Positions 57,538-64,000 of a stretch of 64,000 nucleotides of DNA are shown here, piece by piece. Under the pieces are notes generated by a model that was given only the letters and a program-made list of their open reading frames with translations, was not told where the DNA came from and made no database searches. Position 1 is the stretch's first letter. Every line of letters begins with the position of its first letter. Where the stretch lies: NCBI GenBank assembly GCA_001630475.1, contig KV419396.1:1079532-1143531 (forward strand), read 5' to 3'. The position numbers and the translations under genes are program-made. This DNA is from Sistotremastrum niveocremeum HHB9708. Taxonomy: Eukaryota > Basidiomycota > Agaricomycetes > Sistotremastrales > Sistotremastraceae.

Positions 57538-58924
57538 ATGGACCCTCCTGTCATTTTATATAGGCATGTCGATGCAAACTGTAGTGCCAAGATATCTGAA
57601 CGGATCATAGGTACAAGGCCTCGCCATTTGGATCAAAAATTAGCTATGTCCTGACGTTAAAGAACATCCCACACAAGACGGTATGCGTGTTGCTGCTTCA
57701 TTCCATTGACTATTTCATCTGAATGTGATCAAGGTCGAAGTATGCAGACACCTGTATTGTATCGAGCGATTCTCAAATACACTTAGGTCCCCATGGCCCT
57801 CCCCAGACCCGAAATTACTGATGTTCTGGGGCTCAATTATCGAAGGATTCCCATCCTCACGATTGGCAACGACGTCTGGTGCGACACTTCGGCCATCATG
57901 TCTGCACTGGAGAAGCGCTTCCCTCCAGCGGCCGGATATGGTACTATATTTCCGCCCCGCAAGGGCAGCGACGCTACCGACCCTGGGTTGCAGAAGGCTT
58001 TTGCTATGTTCTACGCTGATCGCCCCCTGTTCCGCCTCACCTCTTCCACCATGCCATTTGATAGATTTTCAAAGGAGTTTTTGAAGGACAGAAGTGCGGT
58101 AGGCCCATAGACCGGATTTATTTCTCGCATCCCATAACAGCGTTCCGTGCAGTTCAATAATAGGCCCATTGATCCCGCAAAAGAGCTAGAGGCACAGCCA
58201 ACGAGACACAGTTTACTCTCTTCACATGTGGTAAGCCCGACGCTCTACCAAACAATATTAAATTCATTCGCATGCCAACCTTTCTATTATAGGCACTCGC
58301 TGAGGAACAACTGGCAGACGGTCGCGAATATTACCTGGACACTGTATCCCCTGGATTAGCGGATATATCCATCTACTTTAATTTTAGTTGGATCACTCGA
58401 AACAAGGGAGTCAATGGCATTCTTGATGCGCAAAAGTTTCCCAAATTCATGGCGGTGGGTTTCTTATATTAATGAACGGAGAAAAATCTAGACCGCTGAA
58501 GCATGCTTAGTGGTTCTCTAGGGTGAAAGCCTACCTGGCGAAAAAGGGTAGTGAAGGTTGGGGTCCGTCCGAGAAGATCGATAGCCAAAAGGCTGCCCAA
58601 CTGATCCTAGGCTCCCCATATGAGCCTGCATTGGATATTGTGTGGGATGCGACTGAAGCTGATCGCCTGAAAGTTATGGTTGGAGACGCGGTAGCTGTGA
58701 CGCCTGACGACACAGGTAAGCAATTTCAACGAAACATACACTAATCTCTAATCTGACCTAAATTTCCATCTCGTAAAGGCTCCACCCATCCTACTACTGG
58801 GAAGTTGATAGGTCTAGATCGTGAAGAAGTGGTCTTGGAAGTCCGGAACGCTAGAGGGATTTTAAGAGTACACTTCCCGAGGTTGAATTTTACGATCACT
58901 TCGAAGGCGACTAGTAAATTGTAA
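57538..58924 (+). CDS. GST-like protein with thioredoxin-fold N-terminus
   Basis: Exons: 57538 to about 57610, 57644-57680, 57734-57739 (6 nt), 57787 to about 58099, and later exons up to the stop at 58922-58924. The N-terminal thioredoxin-like domain has VILYRH, YVLTLKNIPHKT, LPRPEITDVLG and RRIPILTIGNDVWCDTSAI, as in a basidiomycete GST family of unknown substrate. The middle is helical (GST_C-like) and the C-terminus is a beta-rich extension (GLDREEVVLEVRNA). The 6-nt microexon GTCGAA (Val-Glu) keeps frame between HKT and VPMALPRPEI. The junction between exons 1 and 2 is off by one base with a canonical donor (after ATCATAG) and the next acceptor, so a base error or a non-canonical splice site may be present. 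Confidence 0.75.
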
Positions 58925-59155
58925 TGAATTTGTTTCACTCGTTCATTCTCGACGGCGAATGGATTCTATAACCTGCAAAGAGGGATGGCATATATGCTGC
59001 TTGTCCGTTTCGTGCAAACTTGAATTTATTTCATCATAGTTTTCGAGTTACGCGTCGCGAAACGTGCGTCAGCCGGTGTCCGAGCGCACTGTCTTGTCTG
59101 CTACTACTACACTTCGTCCACGCACCTTTCTCACCGTTGGGTCGTCGAAGTCAAT
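58925..59155. other. Intergenic between GST and CLPTM1
   Basis: Short spacer with the 3-prime flank of the GST gene and the promoter of CLPTM1. No feature recognised. Confidence 0.3.
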
Positions 59156-61920
59156 ATGCCCACAGCAGCAACGGCACAGCCGGCGGCAGGCAATGGACAA
59201 CAGCGGCAGCAAGAAGGTCCGTCGTTCTGGCAAACAGCTCAAGTCAACTTTTATCATTTCCTGATTCTCTATCCCATCTCAATCATGTCCACAGAAAGCT
59301 CTGATGATGTATATGCTGGTGCAACTTGCTATGAAGTATTTTATGCCGTCGCAGTCACCGGCCACGACTCCCGTGGTACCTGATGCCTCACCAGCCTCGC
59401 CAGTGTTAGAACCGGGCCAGGTCGATCCGCGCACGCTACCCCCAGTGACCATACATCCGTTGTGGGACCAGCAGACGCCTGTCTCTTTGAGAATGGATCT
59501 CTCGACCGCCGACGCCATGACTTTCTATTCTCCCGGTTACAAGCGCACGGAAAACTTGCCCAGTATCTCTTGGGATAACATTACCTGGGGCTCTTGGGAC
59601 TATGCCTATACTGCCAACTTCGATGTGAAGATCCCAAAGGTGAGCTTCATCGGTCGAAATTCGTGCTCATGTCGGGATTGAGACTCACGATCGTGTGTTC
59701 TTCGAAACATAGTCAGTTCAACGGAACGGGACCTTGTTCGCTCACATCGCATTGGTAAAGGCAGGTGTTAGTCTGAATCCTACAGATCCATCCTTCGATC
59801 CCCAAGGCTTTACTGTTTTCTCGAAATGTAAGAAGCCACGTCCAACCCAGTTCTCGTGAAACTGATGGTAGACCAAAGTGCTGAGCCGGTATGTACCAAA
59901 GGCAAAAATTCGGAAGGAAAGAAACCTCCTGTCCTCAGATGACGAATTTGAAGAGGAGACAGAGGTACAGATCTCAAAGAAGTCATATGAAAAGCAATCT
60001 GCTGACCTTGAACGCTCTTTCTACCAAGGTCCAGAAAGATGTTATTGCTTCCCACTGGCATCCCGTACGTCCCGAGGTAGATTCGCATCACCCCTATCTC
60101 ACGCACGGCGTTCCTCGAGAACCTGACAATTGCACTCGTGTCTGACTCTGGCCCTATGCCTGTGGCTAACTTGGCGCCGCCGATTAGACAATGCACGTGT
60201 CCTCCTTCCTAATCGAATCTTGTGGTGTTGACTGAGATTGAAATTAAGTCGTCAACATCCACCCAATACAGCGAGACGAAACAGGAACCAAGGGCTTCTA
60301 CTATCCGATCATCTTCACTAACGACTTTTGGCACGTACGTTTTTCCCTGCTCTGGAAACTATTCTTAAGTCTCATGACTCTTTGTTTTCCACAAGTTACG
60401 GTCCCAACTAATTGAGATCAATGACACGACGCCGATTCTGCCATTGGAAGTTTCTGTGTTCCCGACTTCTTTTATGAAGTTCCAGATCTACGCCACTCTT
60501 GGCCACGGATTCGAAGAAGCAGCCAAGCAGCAAGGCGGCTCTGCGAATGCAGAATTGGATGAGCTCAAGCGCATGCTGACAGAAACCAATCCGTACCTGT
60601 TGGCTCTCACCGCCATAGTCTCCGTGTTGCACATGGTGTAGGCGCTGCAAGTGTTGAGCTGGTCGAGTCTGCTGATACATTGGATTCCCAGATTTGAGAT
60701 GCTTGCATTCAAGAACGATGTTCAGCACTGGCGGACGAAGAAAGAAATGACGGGCGTCTCGGTCCGGACCGTGAGTGCAACCCTAATCCTGTCGCCAATT
60801 TTCTGAACCGCTTCTGCTTTATAGATAATCACTAACGTGGTTATTCAAGGAATCATCCTTCTATATCTCCTTGATAACAATGCGGATACTAGTTGGATGA
60901 TCGTATTTGGACAAGGCACGGGTATGCTAATTGAAGCTTGGAAGGTAAGGATCTGCGGCGCGTATCCCGGACGTCTATCTGTGAACTTCCGGCCTATAGA
61001 TCACGAAGGCAGTCGACATTAGCGTTATCCGGACCCCAGCTGGTTCTTTGCTTCCGTATAAGATCAGCATAAAAGGCACGATCGTTCTCACCTGCTTCGG
61101 CTAATAGGCTGATCATCCGAGGCGCTTTCTAGACAAGCACGTCCTGAGTGAGACCGAGAAGAAGACTCAGGAGTAAATGCTTCCTAATCCATAAATTCCC
61201 CACGCTTCTGACACGTTGCAGATACGATGCCCTTGCGTTCCGCTATGTTTCATACGTCGCTATTCCGCTCCTAGCTGGATATACTGTCTATTCACTCATC
61301 TATTCGACACATCGAGGATGGTATAGTTTCATCCTATCGACCCTGACGTCATTCGTTTATATGTTTGGTTTCGTGAGTGTTTCCTAAGATTTCAGTAGCT
61401 TGACTCGTTCGATCTTACCGATCATTCTTCAATCTCTTAGGCACAACTCGTACCTCAGCTCATTATCAATTACAAATTGAAGGTCAGTTCTTCCGAGCGG
61501 ATGATTCCTTGATCTCAGCACTCATGTCATGTGCCACAGAGCGTTTCCCATATGCCCTTCAAGGCCATGATTTACAAAACTTTGAGCACTGTTGTGGATG
61601 ACTTCTTCGCGTGAGTGAGAGTCCGTACACGTGCTTGTCTACCATGTTGATCCGTCCGCTTCCTTCCAGTTTCTGCATTAAGATGCCATTTCTGCATCGA
61701 TTGGCATGTTTCAGAGACGATGTGGTTTTCATGATCTTCCTGTATCAAGTGAGAGCCTATCTTTCACCGATACCGGAAACGGCCCCGAGCGTGACTAACT
61801 AACCATTCCTCCCCGCAGCGTTACATCTACCGGGTTGATCACAGTCGAATCAATGAGTTCGGGCAAGTCTCCGAGAAACTCCTCGAGGAAGAAGCAACGG
61901 AGAGCAAGAAGAATCAGTGA
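59156..61920 (+). CDS. CLPTM1-family multi-pass membrane protein
   Basis: Seventeen exons: 59156-59242, 59295-59639, 59713-59827, 59879-59964, 60029-60064, 60120-60192, 60249-60334, 60396-60637, 60692-60770, 60825-60944, 61000-61075, 61133-61172, 61222-61372, 61441-61482, 61540-61610, 61670-61748, 61819-61920; 609 residues. A large luminal domain (YKRTENLPSISWDNITWGSW, KNGTLF-like, YYPIIFTNDFW) precedes a C-terminal membrane block with KNDVQHWRTKKEMTGVSVRT, PQLIINYKLKSVSHMPFKAM and KMPFLHRLACFRDDVVFMIF, all diagnostic of CLPTM1. In animals it controls receptor trafficking and lipid scrambling in the ER; the fungal role is less clear. Introns 6 and 11 appear to have GC donors (CAAT/gcacgt and AAAG/gcacga). 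Confidence 0.93.
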
Positions 61921-62449
61921 AGGCTATGCACAGATCGGGGATGTATCGGAACGCCGACTCTATAATATTTTCTCGTGTTGTGACTCTATTCGATAATATG
62001 TTACTTTTTCTCTAGTGAATAGAAGACAGAACTAGCACATCTAAGAAAGGCACATAACCATGCATTTTGATATTATGATGAAATAATAATCAACGCTCGG
62101 AGAATTATAAGTTGAATCTAAAAATCTAAAGTCTATGGGTGGGGAGGCGCGAGAATAAAATAAAAAGAAAGATCTATGAACTAACATGAAACAGTGACAG
62201 CAAGGAGAACTGTGGAACGGAAATGATAAGAAATCGATAAGCAGGTACAGGAAAGCAAAAAGCGTGGAGGAAGAAGGGAATGAAAAAAATCAGCAACGAA
62301 AGCGATGACACGACGGATGAAGCAATTATAACAATAATGCAGTCATGAAGGACATGGAGGTTGCTCCACTTTTTTGTTCGTTGATTGGGGCGTGAGTTGA
62401 GAGATGATGATGATGGATGAAGAGCCCGGAAAAAGAAGAGGAGCGGTGA
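61921..62449. other. Convergent 3-prime flanks
   Basis: AT-rich and purine-rich 3-prime flanks of CLPTM1 and the dehydrogenase gene. No gene or clear element is seen. Confidence 0.35.
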
Positions 62450-64000
62450 TTAACGAGATGCAATCGGTGGGAGGTCCCGATCGACATAGCGGATGAGTTC
62501 AGGCTTGAGATCCTTGATAGAGGTCACGCCCATTAATTGCATGCCCGTTTCGATTTCACCGCGCATAACTGAGATATGAAGAAATTAATAAGTGAAACGA
62601 ATGAAGTGGGTTGGCCGACTTACTTTCAATGACGCGTCGGACTCCATCTTCGCCCCAAACGCCGTTGCCGTAGAGGAACGCGCGACCGAGCCCAACGCCT
62701 TTTGCGCCAAGACAGAGCGCCTTGAGGACATCAGTGCCTCGGGTGACACCGCCATCGATGTAGACGTCCCTTTCACGGACGAGGTCTGGACGCTTGTGCT
62801 GAAGCTCGTGCAAGACGGTGAGGGGGGCCGGGGCAAAGTCGAGCTCACGGCCGCCGTGGTTGGAAAGAACGATGCCCTGGACGCCGTTTTCGAAGGCGAG
62901 CTCGGCATCCTCCACGCATTGGATGCCCTTGAGAATGAGCGGGAGCGAGGTGATCGATTGAAGCCACTTTACGTCTGCCCAGTCGACGTCAGGGTCTTGA
63001 TAGCCCGAGATTGCCTTGGATTAGAATTAGATCGGACACGAGATTAGGTGGTGGATCTGCTTACGTGAGCGACGCCTTTGCCGGCCGGCGGGCTAGAACC
63101 ATTAGGCACAATTCCGGAGTAATTGCCTTTGGCCCGTTGGTCTCTCTCGCGCTTCCCAGGCACCGCGGCGTCGACCGTCAAGACGATCGCATTGAAGCCT
63201 TCGCGCTCAACGCGTCGCACGAGAGCTTCTGATGCCGCCCTTTCTCGGTTCATATAGAGCTGGGGGTGGGAATCAGGCCACTGTCCGGGGCAGCTGGTGA
63301 GGAGCGCCTACCTGGAAGACGAGTGGCTGGCCAGGGCGACGTGCCGAGACTATTTCGTCTAGGGAACAGCTCGCATTGTTGGAGATCTGAGTCCAGGGTC
63401 AGTCTTCGGCCAGAGATCGGCATTGCAACACAAACTGCTTACTCCCTGCACGATGCCTTCTTCACCAGCAACCCGGACCATGTTTACCTCACCGCCAGGG
63501 TGTCCTAAGCGAGCCAACGCCGCAGGGGCGATAAATATCGGAAGCGACGTCTCGGAGCCAAAGAGTGTCGTCGAGGTCGACACCCGCGAGACCTTGTTCA
63601 GGCTGGGCGAATATATCAGCTGGGGCCTTGGAAGCAATAGAAAGAAGTGGTGCTCACACCCGCGGTCTGAACCAGTATCGCTTGAAGGCGGCCGAGTTCT
63701 CGTGGAGAGCTGGGAGAGCACTTGGTCGCTGTCACACGTAAAGGGTGGAGAAAGTTGGACGTACTGTATTCATCATCGCCCGCAGATGAATAATAGGCCC
63801 ATGCTGTCTCGGTGAGAACTTGTTGGGCGAATCTCTAGATCAATCAGGGAAATGTCAAAAACGCGAAATTAGGGTGTGTTTGATGTGATCGTGCAGTACC
63901 TCAATATCTTTCAGATTAAGCGCGGCAGACGGCGGCGGAAGCGACTCGCGTGCTTTGAGGATGCGAAGCTCTTCCTCGGTGAGCGGGTCGTCGTGGACGA
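62450..64000 (-). CDS. FMN-dependent 2-hydroxyacid dehydrogenase, cytochrome b2 type (partial)
   Basis: The 5-prime end lies beyond the right window edge; the stop is at 62450-62452. Visible parts in order: a charged linker TEEELRILKARESLPPPSAA, LPIFIAPAALARLGHPGGEV (FMN/substrate), AIVLTVDAAVPGKRERDQR, then GVQGIVLSNHGGRELDFAP (catalytic His in NHGGR) and DGGVTRGTDVLKALCLGAKG with GLGRAFLYG (phosphate-binding loop). These define the FMN-dependent alpha-hydroxyacid dehydrogenase family. The linker resembles the one joining a cytochrome b5 domain to the flavin barrel in L-lactate:cytochrome c oxidoreductase (Cyb2), so a heme domain may lie beyond the edge. At least four introns interrupt the visible part (near 62571-62622, 63010-63065, 63255-63320 and 63365-63445); exact borders not fixed. 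Confidence 0.9.

Overview
This 64 kb window looks like chromosomal DNA of a filamentous basidiomycete, probably an agaricomycete. Genes carry many short introns (mostly about 45-65 bp, GT-AG with CTNAY-like branch sites), lie 50-130 bp apart on both strands, and encode typical basidiomycete families. I rebuilt most exon chains by hand, checking that phase is kept at every junction, so splice sites are inferred, not proven. I saw no prophage, CRISPR array, tRNA or rRNA gene, and no recognisable LTR element.

Left part (1-18 kb). Positions 1-755 are repeated, inverted and without a visible mismatch, at 14982-15737. The 450-bp run of N falls inside the second copy. Between the copies lie a BTB protein, a DUF2423 protein, SmF and NC2-beta (divergent), a MAK32-like sugar kinase and a 4-prime-phosphopantetheinyl transferase (divergent), an F-box protein and mitochondrial aspartyl-tRNA synthetase (divergent), an IVY1-like protein and mitochondrial ribosomal protein bL19m. 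The second copy is followed by about 2.25 kb that almost lacks T (15763-18030). This tract runs into the 3-prime end of a Myb (SNAPC4-like) gene and is either an assembly or base-calling artefact or a very odd sequence.

Middle part (18-42.9 kb). SND2/TMEM208, a secreted aspartic protease, an Rdx (SelW-like) redox protein, a CLASP microtubule protein, a mitochondrial rhomboid protease, the SEA/GATOR2 subunit MTC5/WDR59, actin-related protein ARP4, ribosome-biogenesis factor ERB1, release factor eRF3 (SUP35) and MOB1.

Right part (43-64 kb). An MFS sugar transporter is divergent from a GH2 beta-mannosidase, which suggests a small uptake-plus-hydrolysis pair. Then come a Rheb GTPase with an unusual G4 motif, a SPO12-like protein, a RING protein, a chitin synthase, a GST-like protein, a CLPTM1 protein, and a flavocytochrome-b2-type dehydrogenase cut by the window edge.

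Most genes are conserved housekeeping genes. The unusual material is structural: the identical inverted repeat, the T-poor tract, a recurrent use of GC-AG introns, and many microexons of 6-18 nt.
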